This document shows positions 34,461 to 43,774 of a DNA stretch of 64,000 nt, one piece after another. Position numbers and translations under genes: made by a program. Position 1 is the first letter of the stretch. Each line of letters opens with the position of its first letter. The stretch comes from Estrella lausannensis (lineage in GTDB: Bacteria > Chlamydiota > Chlamydiia > Chlamydiales > Criblamydiaceae), in NCBI RefSeq assembly GCF_900000175.1, contig NZ_CWGJ01000005.1:1-64000 (forward strand). Direction: 5' to 3'. The notes beneath the pieces are model-generated. The model was given only the letters and a program-made list of their open reading frames with translations, was not told the DNA's origin and did no database searches.

Positions 34461-35075
34461 ATGGCGAAAAAATTTGAACTTCCCAAACTGCCTTACGCAC
34501 TGGAAGCGCTAGAGCCGGTAATCAATGCCGAGATCATGAATCTGCACTATAATAAGCACCATAACGCTTATGTCACCAACCTAAACGTCGCGCTGGAGAA
34601 GTTCGAAGAGGCCGAAAAAAAAGGGGATATCGACGCACAGATCGCCCTTCAGCCACAAATTCGTTTTAATGGCGGCGGACACATCAACCACTCCATTTTC
34701 TGGAACAATTTAGCTCCCAAAAACGCAGGTGGCGGCGAGCCTCCCAAAGGCGAGCTTGCGGAGATGATCAAGAAACAGTTCGGTTCGCTCGATCAGTTTG
34801 TCCAAGACTTCAGTGCCCAGACGGTGGCGATCCAAGGATCCGGATGGGGATGGCTGGGCTTCAATCCCAAGAAAAAGTGTCTTGAGACATCCATATGCTC
34901 AAACCAAGATCCGCTCTCTATGACAGGCTTGGTTCCGCTGCTTGGCATCGACGTGTGGGAACACGCCTACTACCTCCAGTATAAGAACGTCAGGGGCGAC
35001 TATGTTAAAGCCATATGGCAGATCGTGAACTGGAGCAATGTCGAGGAGCGATTCAACAAAGCAGTTTCTGCTTAA
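34461..35075 (+). CDS. sodA: Superoxide dismutase (Mn-type)
   Basis: 204 aa with an AAAAGGAG ribosome site. Metal ligands: H29 in NLHYNKHH, the His of INHSIFW (about H77), and the Asp and His of [27 protein letters not shown] and GSGWGWLGF are typical of the Fe/Mn family, and the QDP motif favours manganese. No export signal, so it is cytosolic. Chlamydia keep sodM close to accD; here the two are about 5 kb apart. Confidence 0.96.
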   Translation: MAKKFELPKLPYALEALEPVINAEIMNLHYNKHHNAYVTNLNVALEKFEEAEKKGDIDAQIALQPQIRFNGGGHINHSIFWNNLAPKNAGGGEPPKGELAEMIKKQFGSLDQFVQDFSAQTVAIQGSGWGWLGFNPKKKCLETSICSNQDPLSMTGLVPLLGIDVWEHAYYLQYKNVRGDYVKAIWQIVNWSNVEERFNKAVSA

Positions 35076-35092
35076 TTTTCTTTCATTCCCTT

Positions 35093-35541
35093 AAGCTCTT
35101 GCTCTTAGAAGCAAGAGCTTGTGGGTGAACTACCCCTATATCTCTGCTGCTACCTTCTATTTACTCCTTTATAAACAGTATCTTGCCATTGCTTGCCCAG
35201 TTGGGCGATGCTCATCATACTGTTAAAAGGGGTGTGATTTTTCCTTTTTGATGAAAACCAAACAAACCACAAAAAAATTAGTGAATGTTCTCGCAATTGA
35301 CTGACCACAAGTTACCTAATATTAGAAATATGAGGTGAGTGTCATTCGATCCCACGAATATCTTGGAGCTAAAAGGGTAAATCTTGAAGGTCTTTTAGTG
35401 TTAATATTGATTTATTAATTAGTATTTAAATGATTGTGTTCAAGATCTTTTTATTTGAGTGGTCGATAAAGTGGTTTTTCAATTTTATGTTATTTGGTTT
35501 ATAATATAAAAAATGCATGTATTTAGAGGCTGGGTTTTTTT
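35093..35541. other. Gap after sodA with a hairpin and a MITE-like core fragment
   Basis: AAGCTCTTGCT (35093-35103) pairs with AGCAAGAGCTT (35110-35120), a likely transcript end although it lacks a T-run. At 35307-35338, 31 of 32 bases match the centre of the full MITE-like copy (ACAAG-TACCTAATATTAG... at 62139-62170). The following AT-rich 150 bp probably hold the promoter of the GH20 gene. Confidence 0.6.
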
Positions 35542-37509
35542 ATGGATGTATCATCGTCTTCTTCGTTATTCTCACCATCTTCCCTTCTATCTAGTTCCTC
35601 GCTGGACACTAATTTGTTTGCAGTCGAGCCCCATGAGGTTGCTTTCACTCAAGGTTCACTTAAACTCGGAGCTGATGTTTCCGTCGGATTGGGAAATGGA
35701 CTGAAGCGCGTCTTTGAATATTTGCAGGACGAATTGGCGGATCGCAAAGTAGCACTGAAGATTTCCGATGATACCGAACACATCATTTCCATCGGCATCG
35801 ATGCGGATGTCGTTCCTGAAAATGAAGGTTATATTCTTAATATAACCGAGAAAGGCATTTCGATCGTTGCACATGATGAGCAAGGGGCCTTCTGGGCTGT
35901 TGTCACCCTTTTGGAGGTAGTGGATAGTTCATCGAAAATTGCGGGAAGCAGAATTAAGTTGCCATGCCTAACCGTACATGACTGGCCGGATTATTCTGTA
36001 AGGGGATTCCTTCTCGATGTCAGCAGGGACAAGGTTCCATCCATGGAAACGTTATACCGCTTGGTGGATCGATTAGCGAAGTATAAAATCAATCAGTTTC
36101 AGCTCTATTTTGAACATGTTTTTGCGTATAGAAAGCATAAGGCGGTATGGAAAAATGCGTCTCCATTTTTGCCGGAAGAGATACAGGCCTTGGATCTATA
36201 TTGCAAAAGAAAAAACATTGAACTTGTAGCGAATCAAAACAGCTTGGCACACATGCACCGCTGGATAATGCATAAGGGATATAAAGAGCTGGCTGAAACT
36301 CCTTCTACGGTTTCCAAAAAAAATCTGGAACGGGAGAACTACGAGCATGAGGGTAATCCGGGGTATAGCTTATGCCCGACGAACCCAGGTACTCTTGAGT
36401 TGATTGAAGGACTCTACAAAGAGCTGTTGCCGAACTTCACTTGCCATACGATCAATGTCGGATTGGATGAGCCGAATGATTTGGTGCGAGGGGGCGAGAA
36501 ATCGCGGGCTCTGATTAGAAAAAAAGGCATTTCAGAAGTCTATTTTGACTACCTTCAAAACATCTACAAGTTGGTGAAGAGTTTTGGTAACGATCGTGTC
36601 ATGCAGTTTTGGGCGGATTTTATCATTACGGAAGACGAGTTAATCCGTCAACTTCCTAAAGATGTCGTGCCTCTGCTTTGGGGGTACGAGGATGAATTTC
36701 CTTTTGAGATGGGACGGAAATTTTATGAAAACGGCATTCGCTGGTTTGTATGTCCTAGTACATGCAGCTGGAGTTCAATCGGGGGCAGAGCTGATGATGC
36801 CATAAAAAATTTGTCTCAGGCTGCCTTGAAAGGCAAAGAGAATGGAGCTGCCGGATATCTTATCACTGAATGGGGTGATAACGGTCATCATCATCCTTTG
36901 TCCGTAAGTCAATTAGGACTTTATCTTGGCGCCCGCTTTTCGTGGAACACCCGTTCGGCAAAGAAGTTTTCTTCCGATAGTTTGCCGCTTTTGCTCGATA
37001 ACCATGTGTTTCATGATAAAAACCACAAAATGGGCCAGATTTCTTTAAAAGTGGGCGATGTCTACAAGCAGGTGTTAAAGCCCAATTCAACTCTGACATG
37101 CTGTTCAGCTCTCTTGCGGATTCTTGTGTTTAACAATGATTTGCCGGATAGAGAGGTTTTGGAATCTCTTTCTAAAGAGGGATTGCAAAAGGCAATTGAG
37201 ACACTTTCTGAATCAAAAAAACACTTGCAAGAAGCGGCTCTCGATGGATGGGAGGGTGGTTTAGTGCTCCAGGAATATCATTGGGTGATTGATGCTTTGT
37301 CTTTTGCCGCCAAATTTGGAATCGTACTTCTTGAAAATCCCGCTATTAAATCAGTGAATGATTTGAAGAAAAGTGATCGGAAAGAGCTTTTAAAAGAATT
37401 GATTCCCGTTCTTGATCTTTATAAAACAACCTGGGCTTTACGCAATAGGAAGGGGGGTTTTGAAGATTCGTTCCGGAGACTCGACCACTTAAGAACACTC
37501 TTAAAGTAA
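35542..37509 (+). CDS. GH20-type beta-N-acetylhexosaminidase-like glycosidase
   Basis: 655 aa. After an unusual serine-rich start (about residues 4-20), residues 35-140 look like the GH20b domain. The GH20 barrel begins VHDWPDYSVRGFLLDVSRDKVPS (about 146-168). The catalytic Asp-Glu pair is D309-E310 in INVGLDEPND, where the family has H-x-G-x-DE. The family removes terminal GlcNAc or GalNAc by substrate-assisted catalysis. There is no normal Sec signal; the Ser-rich N-terminus could be a type III secretion signal. Possible roles are host glycan trimming or recycling of cell-wall-type sugars. The gene sits in an accessory stretch next to transposon scars, which fits acquisition by transfer. 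Confidence 0.83.
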   Translation: MDVSSSSSLFSPSSLLSSSSLDTNLFAVEPHEVAFTQGSLKLGADVSVGLGNGLKRVFEYLQDELADRKVALKISDDTEHIISIGIDADVVPENEGYILNITEKGISIVAHDEQGAFWAVVTLLEVVDSSSKIAGSRIKLPCLTVHDWPDYSVRGFLLDVSRDKVPSMETLYRLVDRLAKYKINQFQLYFEHVFAYRKHKAVWKNASPFLPEEIQALDLYCKRKNIELVANQNSLAHMHRWIMHKGYKELAETPSTVSKKNLERENYEHEGNPGYSLCPTNPGTLELIEGLYKELLPNFTCHTINVGLDEPNDLVRGGEKSRALIRKKGISEVYFDYLQNIYKLVKSFGNDRVMQFWADFIITEDELIRQLPKDVVPLLWGYEDEFPFEMGRKFYENGIRWFVCPSTCSWSSIGGRADDAIKNLSQAALKGKENGAAGYLITEWGDNGHHHPLSVSQLGLYLGARFSWNTRSAKKFSSDSLPLLLDNHVFHDKNHKMGQISLKVGDVYKQVLKPNSTLTCCSALLRILVFNNDLPDREVLESLSKEGLQKAIETLSESKKHLQEAALDGWEGGLVLQEYHWVIDALSFAAKFGIVLLENPAIKSVNDLKKSDRKELLKELIPVLDLYKTTWALRNRKGGFEDSFRRLDHLRTLLK

Positions 37510-37612
37510 CTCACATGGACCAAAATACCTGTCAGAGGCAAATCAAGAGCCAAATGGGTTTACTCCCTTGGGATCAAGCTACTCCTGCGACAGCTTGTAA
37601 AGATAAAACTAT

Positions 37613-37670
37613 ACGGCAGCGTTGGAGAGTAGGCTCTCAAGACGGCAGCGTTGGAGAGTAGGCTCTCAAG
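37613..37670 (+). repeat. Perfect 29-bp tandem duplication
   Basis: The unit starting ACGGCAGCGTTGGAGAGTAG is repeated exactly at 37613-37641 and 37642-37670. Two copies with no spacer are not a CRISPR. They lie in the GH20-to-effector gap, just after a short open frame (37515 on) that stops within the repeat. Confidence 0.9.
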
Positions 37671-37734
37671 GAGATAGTTGTCGAAACCCTGCTTGAAGAA
37701 TCGGATCGATTAATCTCTTAAACAAGCGATCATC

Positions 37735-37950
37735 ACGGGTCTGTCAAAAAAAATGTGTAAATAAATTGATTAGGTAGAGTTTTTTTACTCCGCCTATTCA
37801 AGAGAAAATTACCACAGCGAAACGGAGTGTAGCTGTGGTTACTTGCACTAGGAGACAGACAAATGAATCTCTCTTTAGTTTTAGAATTAGCAGGAGCCGG
37901 TAGGGATTCTCGAAGCTTTCATGCCAAATTTTGAGATACTTTCAGTATAA
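37735..37950. mobile_element. Probable insertion-sequence scar
   Basis: GGGTCTGTCAAAAAAAATGTGTAAA near 37738-37762 resembles the terminal repeats of IS256-family elements (G-CTCTGT-... TGTGTAAA), followed by a PuPy-rich leader and an ATG at 37863 whose frame breaks after about 20 codons. The DNA ends in CCAAATTTTGAGATACTTTCAGTAT at 37924-37948, an end of the MITE-like family. I see no transposase. The identification rests on a short similarity and is tentative. Confidence 0.35.
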
Positions 37951-38068
37951 AGCAACTTTTAACTTTGGAAACCTGAGTCTGCTTTAATTTTTTTCCTGTG
38001 GTAGCTTTGCAAGACCGCTAGGTGGGGGCGCCTTTTTCTGAAGTTGATGTGATTGAAAACACCTTATT

Positions 38069-40078
38069 CTAGTGCATGATGTCCAACGTGCCAATGAGTT
38101 TGCTGACAGGCGAAGCTAAGCTATCGACTGTTTGCTGGAATTGACCGCTCGGCATTGGTATCGGCGTGTCGGCTCTTACACGTGTGCCATTTGATCTTAA
38201 CTCATCCCGAGCATCCATCTCTTCAGAGCTTAATTTCGAGGTGGTCTCTTCTATTTTCTCCAATTCCTTTTTGACAAGTGGGGTCGTGTGTGAAATCAGC
38301 CCTCTCTTCACTTTCAGCTCCAACCTCTTGCCTAAGTCAAATTCTTCCTGGACTTTCGCTCCATATTCTCTGAAATTGGCTCTTGTGCTGGGGTCTTTGA
38401 GAGCTGACGCAATGGATTCATAATCCATTTTCCCCTCAAAACACTGCATTTTTTCCATGACTTGCTGAAATTGGGGATCGATGGTGCCAGCAAGTCCGGA
38501 CATTTGTTGGCCTAAGCTTATGTCGTTCGGCAATTGTTCATAAAAAAAGGATTTTGAGGCAGAAACTGCTTCACCAAAACTTTGGTTGCCAGTTATTAAT
38601 GTCTCAGGTTCGCTATGTTCAACCAGCTTCATCACATCGGAATGAGGGATGGGAAAACAATCGATGATACGCAAAGTTTTACCATCGCTCGGCGCTCCAG
38701 GGACATCATGCGAGATGGAGCCTTCAAGTTTAAATGTACCGTCGTCATTTTTGACCGGAACAAGTCGGGTGACTTTGGATTTGGTCCCATCGGGGTTTTC
38801 AACTTCAATAGTTTGAATTTCCCGTTTAACTTTGATAACTTCCACTTTCGATATTCCGTTTTCTTTGAGTAAATTGAATGAGATATCATCGACCTCCCGG
38901 CCCTTTCCTCCAAAATTGTCCATAAAATGAAGTCCTTGATTGTCGACGTTCAGGTTCCAGTTAGCGCCGGGGATATGATTTTCTGTTCGCATGAAGAAAT
39001 CGATGTCTTTCTTGTCATCATCATTCATTTTAATAATTGATTTCATGAAACCGGCGGAGGGGTTGGGCATGTGCGCATAAGCGAAATACAGTTTGTTAGA
39101 AGCGGAATAGTCTTCGGGAGATTTACCATTCAGAATCAGATCCCGGGCTTGGTGAGATGCCATTTCGGAAACTCCCTTGCCGCTAGTTTGCGTGTCGCTG
39201 ATGTGGGTGAGCCGGGAGTCAAGAAAAATTCCCAAGGAGGCGCTGCCGAGTCCGCCGCTGGCAAGCGGTCCTCCCCAGCCATATTCTTTGACCATCAATT
39301 TTTCTGGTGGAGTCTGAAAATTACTCCACAGGTGTTCAGCTTCCGTACAGGCATTATCAGGCATGATTAGAATCATACCGGGTTCTTTTGCATCGCTCGG
39401 TCGTTTGTCGAAGGCGTTGACATTTCCAGCCGGCAATCCGGAGTTTTTTGTCTCGCCGCGGATTTTTGCGATGGCGTCATCCATTTTAATGGTTCTCACT
39501 TCCAGCGAAACCTGAATGTCTAAATTGGGAAACTTTTCCTTCAAAGCGTTGACTGTTTTTACGGCAAGCATCAAGTCTCCCATCCCATTGTCTTCCCTGA
39601 CGTGAACCATGATGCTCTGGCCGTCTGGAATTTTAGCTTTGTCAAAAAGCATGTCAACGTGCATGTCGACTTTTCCAATCATACCGCGATAGTCGCTTCT
39701 GGAACTTTCGGGAACAGCGGCTTCTAGTCCACTGTGAGCCTTTTCCAAGTTTTTGGTAGCTTTGCTCATCTGCACGGTTGAGCTTTTGCTTTCCTGTACG
39801 TTTTTGGGCAAAAGGTGTTCTGCAACTGATGATTTGACTCGAGCTAGAACACTGCCTGATTTGTAACTATCTTTCATGACCTTCATCTGGCTTAGCTTAT
39901 CAAGGGCCATCTTCGCTTCTTGTGGGGATAATGTTCCGCTTTCTGCTGCTTTGCCTATTTCTTTTGCCAATTTAGCCAGGGTCATCGATTTTCCGGAGAT
40001 CTTAACATCCTGACCTTTATAGGATTGTGTGTTATAATTGTTAACGAAAGAATTAACTAGATTGTGGCCTATATCCAT
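38069..40078 (-). CDS. Large protein of unknown function, possible GT-B-like enzyme or effector
   Basis: 669 aa from the ATG at 40078, seven bases after AGAGAGG (in-frame codons further up have no ribosome site). Residues 1-145 are Ser/Lys-rich and helical. Residues 157-190 (IMVHVREDNGMGDLMLAVKTVNALKEKF) resemble the start of a GT-B glycosyltransferase, with the G-x-GD loop at 165-168. Later, MPDNACTEAEHLW and ECFP-like motifs are not familiar. It ends with a charged helical region. No Sec signal; an N-terminus rich in Ser and Thr would suit type III export. The function is unknown and the GT-B comparison is weak. Confidence 0.6.
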   Translation of the reverse strand: MDIGHNLVNSFVNNYNTQSYKGQDVKISGKSMTLAKLAKEIGKAAESGTLSPQEAKMALDKLSQMKVMKDSYKSGSVLARVKSSVAEHLLPKNVQESKSSTVQMSKATKNLEKAHSGLEAAVPESSRSDYRGMIGKVDMHVDMLFDKAKIPDGQSIMVHVREDNGMGDLMLAVKTVNALKEKFPNLDIQVSLEVRTIKMDDAIAKIRGETKNSGLPAGNVNAFDKRPSDAKEPGMILIMPDNACTEAEHLWSNFQTPPEKLMVKEYGWGGPLASGGLGSASLGIFLDSRLTHISDTQTSGKGVSEMASHQARDLILNGKSPEDYSASNKLYFAYAHMPNPSAGFMKSIIKMNDDDKKDIDFFMRTENHIPGANWNLNVDNQGLHFMDNFGGKGREVDDISFNLLKENGISKVEVIKVKREIQTIEVENPDGTKSKVTRLVPVKNDDGTFKLEGSISHDVPGAPSDGKTLRIIDCFPIPHSDVMKLVEHSEPETLITGNQSFGEAVSASKSFFYEQLPNDISLGQQMSGLAGTIDPQFQQVMEKMQCFEGKMDYESIASALKDPSTRANFREYGAKVQEEFDLGKRLELKVKRGLISHTTPLVKKELEKIEETTSKLSSEEMDARDELRSNGTRVRADTPIPMPSGQFQQTVDSLASPVSKLIGTLDIMH

Positions 40079-40284
40079 ATAAACCTCTCTTTCTTTAGTA
40101 TAATTATAAAACAAAAAACGAAAAAATATATAATTAAATTTTTAACTTAGTTCTTCTTGTTAAGAATTTTTAAATATTAAAAAGGGTGTATTTGAGAAAA
40201 ACTTGGCGGAAGCCCTTTAGATTGCCGGGGGTATCAAGATTGTTGGTCTTTCACCTTAACGAGCTGGTGAACGCATGCCCGTCT

Positions 40285-40312
40285 TTGCATAAAATAAAAA
40301 ACATGGTACGAT
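40285..40312 (+). promoter_or_regulatory. Sigma-66/70-type promoter for accD
   Basis: TTGCAT (40285-40290), 16-bp spacer, TACGAT (40307-40312), about 110 bp before the accD start. It is the best match in the 309-bp (40115-40423) divergent gap. The rest of that gap is AT-rich next to the minus-strand gene. Confidence 0.45.
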
Positions 40313-40423
40313 TCGCGTAGTAATCGATAAAATTAAGTTGAACAGATTCAAAATGATAAATTGTAGCGACGCACTGGAGCATTTGCTTCTGTCAACCAAA
40401 CAGGATATGTAAAGAAGTCAGGT

Positions 40424-41272
40424 ATGGGTCTTTTTTCCAGAAGCAAGCCGAAAATCAAGATACAGACGACCAAAAAAGATGGTTACAGCGGCTGGCTGAA
40501 GTGTGTTGACTGCAATGAGATGATTCATGCCAATGAGCTGAGTAAAAACTACAGCGTGTGCCCTAAGTGCGGCTATCACTATCGCCTTTCGGCCGAAGAA
40601 AGGATAGCGCTTCTTTCCGACGAAGGCACCTTCGAGCTCATGTTTGACGATATCCGCTCGGAAGACCCGCTGACTTTCCAAGACACGGAGCCCTACGGTG
40701 AAAGGCTTACTAAAGCGATGGAAAATACCGGCAGGACGGAAGCTGTTTTGGTGGGGCCGTGCCTTATCGGCGGTCAAAAGGCCGCTCTTGGCGTGATGGA
40801 TTTCAATTTCATGGGGGGGTCGATGGGTTCGGTGGTCGGCGAGAGGCTGACTCTTCTCATCGAATATGCCATCAAGAAAAAACTCCCGGTCGTGATTGTA
40901 TCTACCTCCGGTGGAGCGAGGATGCAAGAATCGATTTTCTCCCTCATGCAGATGGCCAAGACGAGCGCAGCTCTTGCCAAACTCGAAGAAGTAGGCCTGC
41001 CTTTTATTTCCATTCTGACAAATCCCACTACCGGCGGAGTGACGGCCTCTTTTGCCTCCCTCGGCGACATCATCATAGCCGAACCTAAGGCGTTGATCTG
41101 CTTTGCCGGACCCCGCGTGATCGAGCAGACGATCGGACAGAAATTGCCTGAAGGAGCCCAAAAATCGGAATTCCTCTTGAATCACGGTATGATTGACTGT
41201 ATCGTGAAAAGGCATGACCTGAAAGATACCGTTTCAGAGATGCTCGAACTTCTCGTCAACAAACAAAAGTAA
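40424..41272 (+). CDS. accD: Acetyl-CoA carboxylase carboxyltransferase subunit beta
   Basis: 282 aa. With AccA it moves the carboxyl group from biotin-BCCP to acetyl-CoA, the first step of fatty acid synthesis. N-terminal zinc ribbon with four Cys (KCVDCNEMIH ... CPKCGYHYRL, about residues 26-50), then the crotonase-like domain with VIVSTSGGARMQE, NPTTGGVTASFASLGDIIIAEPKALICFAGPRVIEQT and a short C-terminus. Full length. accD-dut-ptsN-ptsN has the same order as in Chlamydia. Confidence 0.97.
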   Translation: MGLFSRSKPKIKIQTTKKDGYSGWLKCVDCNEMIHANELSKNYSVCPKCGYHYRLSAEERIALLSDEGTFELMFDDIRSEDPLTFQDTEPYGERLTKAMENTGRTEAVLVGPCLIGGQKAALGVMDFNFMGGSMGSVVGERLTLLIEYAIKKKLPVVIVSTSGGARMQESIFSLMQMAKTSAALAKLEEVGLPFISILTNPTTGGVTASFASLGDIIIAEPKALICFAGPRVIEQTIGQKLPEGAQKSEFLLNHGMIDCIVKRHDLKDTVSEMLELLVNKQK

Positions 41273-41322
41273 TAAATATATACTTCTTTCACTGTTTCAA
41301 GTATTAAATTAGGACAACACCC

Positions 41323-41784
41323 ATGCCAGCTGCACAAAATTTGAAAAAAGTCGTCATCAGGACAAAAATGGACAAGGGAGCGGAGCTTCCCGTTTATGCA
41401 TCCAAGGGTGCTTCCGGAGCTGATGTGCGTGCGGCGATTGAGGGGGAGCTTACTATGCAGCCAGGTCAGTACCTCGCCGTGCCGACAGGACTGTATATGG
41501 ATATCCCGGAAGGTTATGAAGTTCAGGTCAGGCCGAGAAGTGGACTGGCTCTGAAAGAAGGTGTAACCGTTCTGAACACTCCAGGAACGGTAGATCACGA
41601 TTATCGCGGGGAGCTGAAGGTGATTTTAATCAACTTCAGCAATAAGCCTTTTGTGATCACTCCCGGAATGCGTATTGCCCAGCTAGTCGTGGCACCTGTT
41701 TTGCAAGCGGAGTTTGAAGAAGCCGATGCAGTGAGTGCGACCGCCAGAGGGGCTAACGGTTTTGGAAGTACAGGGCTAAACTAG
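41323..41784 (+). CDS. dut: dUTP pyrophosphatase
   Basis: 153 aa. Splits dUTP to dUMP and keeps uracil out of DNA. All five trimeric-dUTPase motifs are present: AGADVRA-like [46 protein letters not shown] and the C-terminal GANGFGSTG with its Phe that stacks on uracil. AGGAC ribosome site eight bases upstream. It lies 50 bp after accD. Confidence 0.97.
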   Translation: MPAAQNLKKVVIRTKMDKGAELPVYASKGASGADVRAAIEGELTMQPGQYLAVPTGLYMDIPEGYEVQVRPRSGLALKEGVTVLNTPGTVDHDYRGELKVILINFSNKPFVITPGMRIAQLVVAPVLQAEFEEADAVSATARGANGFGSTGLN

Positions 41785-41815
41785 GCGAGGAAGGAGTTTT
41801 CGCCGGGCGGTTTTT

Positions 41816-42265
41816 ATGAAAAAAATCTACAATTACATCAAAGAAGAACTGATAGGTTTTTTTGATCCGAAGTCCAGGGACGAGGCTATAGCGGACATGG
41901 TCGAGATGGCTCATGCCCAGTTTTTTCTTCAGGACCAAGAGCAGTTTTTAAAGGCCATATTCGAAAGGGAAAAGATTGTCTCTACCGGGATCGGGCTGGG
42001 TGTTGCCATTCCCCACGCCAAGCTGACGCATGTCGACGATTTTTTTATTGTGATCGGCTGTCTGAAAAATGGGGTGGAGTGGAACGCGATGGATGGCCAG
42101 CCGGTGCGCATTGTGTTTCTGATTGGCGGGCCTGATGACAAACAGACAGAATACCTGCAGATCCTTTCGGGGTTGACGGTGGCCATCAAGGACGATGCCC
42201 GCAGAAAAAAGATACTGAACGCCCAGAGCAGGGCGGAAATCATGGACGTTTTTAAGAATCTCTAA
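41816..42265 (+). CDS. ptsN: PTS IIA-like nitrogen-regulatory protein
   Basis: 149 aa. EIIA-Ntr/fructose-type domain with the phosphorylated His in GLGVAIPHAKLTHVDD. MDGQPVRIVFLIGGPDD is the usual second motif. In the PTS-Ntr chain this would accept phosphate from PtsH/PtsP and act as a regulator. No sugar permease (EIIBC) gene is here, so a regulatory role is more likely than transport. Partner of the HTH-IIA gene that follows. Confidence 0.93.
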   Translation: MKKIYNYIKEELIGFFDPKSRDEAIADMVEMAHAQFFLQDQEQFLKAIFEREKIVSTGIGLGVAIPHAKLTHVDDFFIVIGCLKNGVEWNAMDGQPVRIVFLIGGPDDKQTEYLQILSGLTVAIKDDARRKKILNAQSRAEIMDVFKNL

Positions 42266-42317
42266 TCATTTATAGCTGAACACTAGGTTCCTTTGTGGGA
42301 AAAGCGAGGATGCATCG

Positions 42318-42992
42318 ATGGATCTGAAAGTAAAAGAGGTCGCCGATCTTCTTAATGTTTCTTCAACGGTTGTTGAAGAGTGGGTGCTGGAGGGCAGGAT
42401 TCCTTGCTACCGTATTGGTGGAGAGTACCGTTTTAGCCGTATTGAAATTGAGGATTGGGTTCTTAACAAAAATAATCAATCGATCAGGGAAGAGGAGCTG
42501 AAGCCGGGTAAAGGCAATCGTCAGTTCAGCCTTTACAGAGCGATCCACAAAGGGGGCGTGCTCCATTCGATCCCGGGAAAAAATAAAGAAGAGATCATCC
42601 GTTTTGCGATGGAGATTATCGCAAACGACTTGAAGCTGGACAAAGACGTGCTTACCGAGATGATTCTCGACAGGGAAGAGCTGCAGCCGACTGCCGTTGG
42701 CAACGGCATTGGCGTGCCGCACACAAGAGAGTCTTTCATCCAGTCGCATCAAGACGCCGTTTACGTTGTCTATCCGGAAAAACCGATCACAGATTATGGC
42801 GCGCTCGACGGCATTGCAGTCGACACGCTGTTCTTCATCTTTGCCCACGACGACAAGAGCCACTTGCACCTGCTTGCCAAGGTGGCGCATTTTGCGAGCC
42901 AGGAAAAGTCGAGAACCCTGTTAAAGCAGATGCCCAACCGTCTTGCACTTCTTGAGGAGATCAAGAATTGGGAAAGCGGTCTAAACCATTAA
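42318..42992 (+). CDS. ptsN2: PTS IIA-like protein with N-terminal DNA-binding (excisionase-type) domain
   Basis: 224 aa. Residues 1-50 form a MerR/excisionase-type helix-turn-helix (VKEVADLLNVSSTVVEEWV ... IPCYRIGGEYRFSRIEIEDW). The rest is a second EIIA domain whose His is in GNGIGVPHTRE. GAGGAT ribosome site. Phosphorylation state could change DNA binding, linking the PTS relay to transcription; Chlamydia has the same two-gene set. The fusion is a known chlamydial feature rather than new here. Confidence 0.93.
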   Translation: MDLKVKEVADLLNVSSTVVEEWVLEGRIPCYRIGGEYRFSRIEIEDWVLNKNNQSIREEELKPGKGNRQFSLYRAIHKGGVLHSIPGKNKEEIIRFAMEIIANDLKLDKDVLTEMILDREELQPTAVGNGIGVPHTRESFIQSHQDAVYVVYPEKPITDYGALDGIAVDTLFFIFAHDDKSHLHLLAKVAHFASQEKSRTLLKQMPNRLALLEEIKNWESGLNH

Positions 42993-43152
42993 GAGACTGT
43001 TTTCTCTTTCCGACGAGCGTCAAGTAATCCGGAGCAAATTAGGTCCACTTTATCTTGCTCAAGAACCTAGGTGGCGTAAAAGGCTGTTACCAGATTCGGC
43101 TCCTGTTGAACCAATTTTCGATCTTTTTTGGGGTCGATAACAGCTTTCACAT

Positions 43153-43764
43153 AGTGATCTTAAAATCGATGAACTCCCAATTCGTTAACCGTCTCTAAGC
43201 TTTCCTAAGCTAGTCCGGATCGGATAATCGCACTTGATTGAAATAGCCGGGTGGAAACCATCTGTCGGGACAGCCTGAGCTTGCTATATGAGGTATGAAA
43301 CCGGTCGGAGGAGGGGTGCCAAAGACCTCTTGATATTGCGAAGATGTATAGGAATCGAAAAAATCTATACCCCCATCGTCAATACTCCATGAACCGCGTG
43401 TGCCATATCCCCTTGCAAAGAAAAATATCCAAACGTTGCGCAAGAAATCACGAAAGGCACAGAAAATTCTGGTTAGAATATTTTTATCCCTAGAGTAGTT
43501 GCTCTCATAGAGTTTGCTTATCAGAGGCGTAATTTCCCTTCCAAGCTTCCGCTCTTCGTCAGTCGGTTCAAAATGAGTTTCTTGTAGCTCCATAAAACGA
43601 GCCGCTATTGCGTCTATGTCTACAGTTCCCTCATACCCTTCAGCATAAATATATCTGCCGCCGAAAAAGGAAATATCCTCTTTGGCATTTTTTACAATCG
43701 GGGCTATCTCTAAAAAATTGGATGCCCTGGATAAAGCAGTTTGCAGGTGTATTGTCATATCGTA
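43153..43764. repeat. About 600-bp duplicated segment, copy 1
   Basis: This segment and that at 46437-47037 are close to 90-95 percent alike by eye, in the same orientation. Both start near GAACTCCCAATTC-TTAACCG and end at GTGTATTGTCATA or GTGTATGGTCATA. The copies share the 182-aa gene and about 60 bp before it. The 42993-43209 gap before copy 1 holds no gene. Confidence 0.85.
43210..43758 (-). CDS. 182-aa protein of unknown function, copy 1
   Basis: 182 aa. Mostly helical N-terminal 95 residues, then a hydrophobic or amphipathic stretch (about residues 100-117, FCAFRDFLRNVWIFFFARG), then a Gly/Pro/aromatic C-terminus (PPPTGFIPH, GCPDRWFPPGYFNQV). The basic-hydrophobic FCAFRDFLRNV resembles the membrane-associating segment found in many environmental-chlamydia accessory proteins, but I cannot name a family. 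No ribosome site is obvious. It is separated from the permuted-papain-like gene by 16 bp and would be co-transcribed with it, downstream. Confidence 0.6.
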   Translation of the reverse strand: MTIHLQTALSRASNFLEIAPIVKNAKEDISFFGGRYIYAEGYEGTVDIDAIAARFMELQETHFEPTDEERKLGREITPLISKLYESNYSRDKNILTRIFCAFRDFLRNVWIFFFARGYGTRGSWSIDDGGIDFFDSYTSSQYQEVFGTPPPTGFIPHIASSGCPDRWFPPGYFNQVRLSDPD

Positions 43765-43774
43765 ATCTTATGTT

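Noticed and set aside
37613-37670. CRISPR array
   Set aside because: The two 29-bp units are contiguous with no spacers and no cas genes are nearby.
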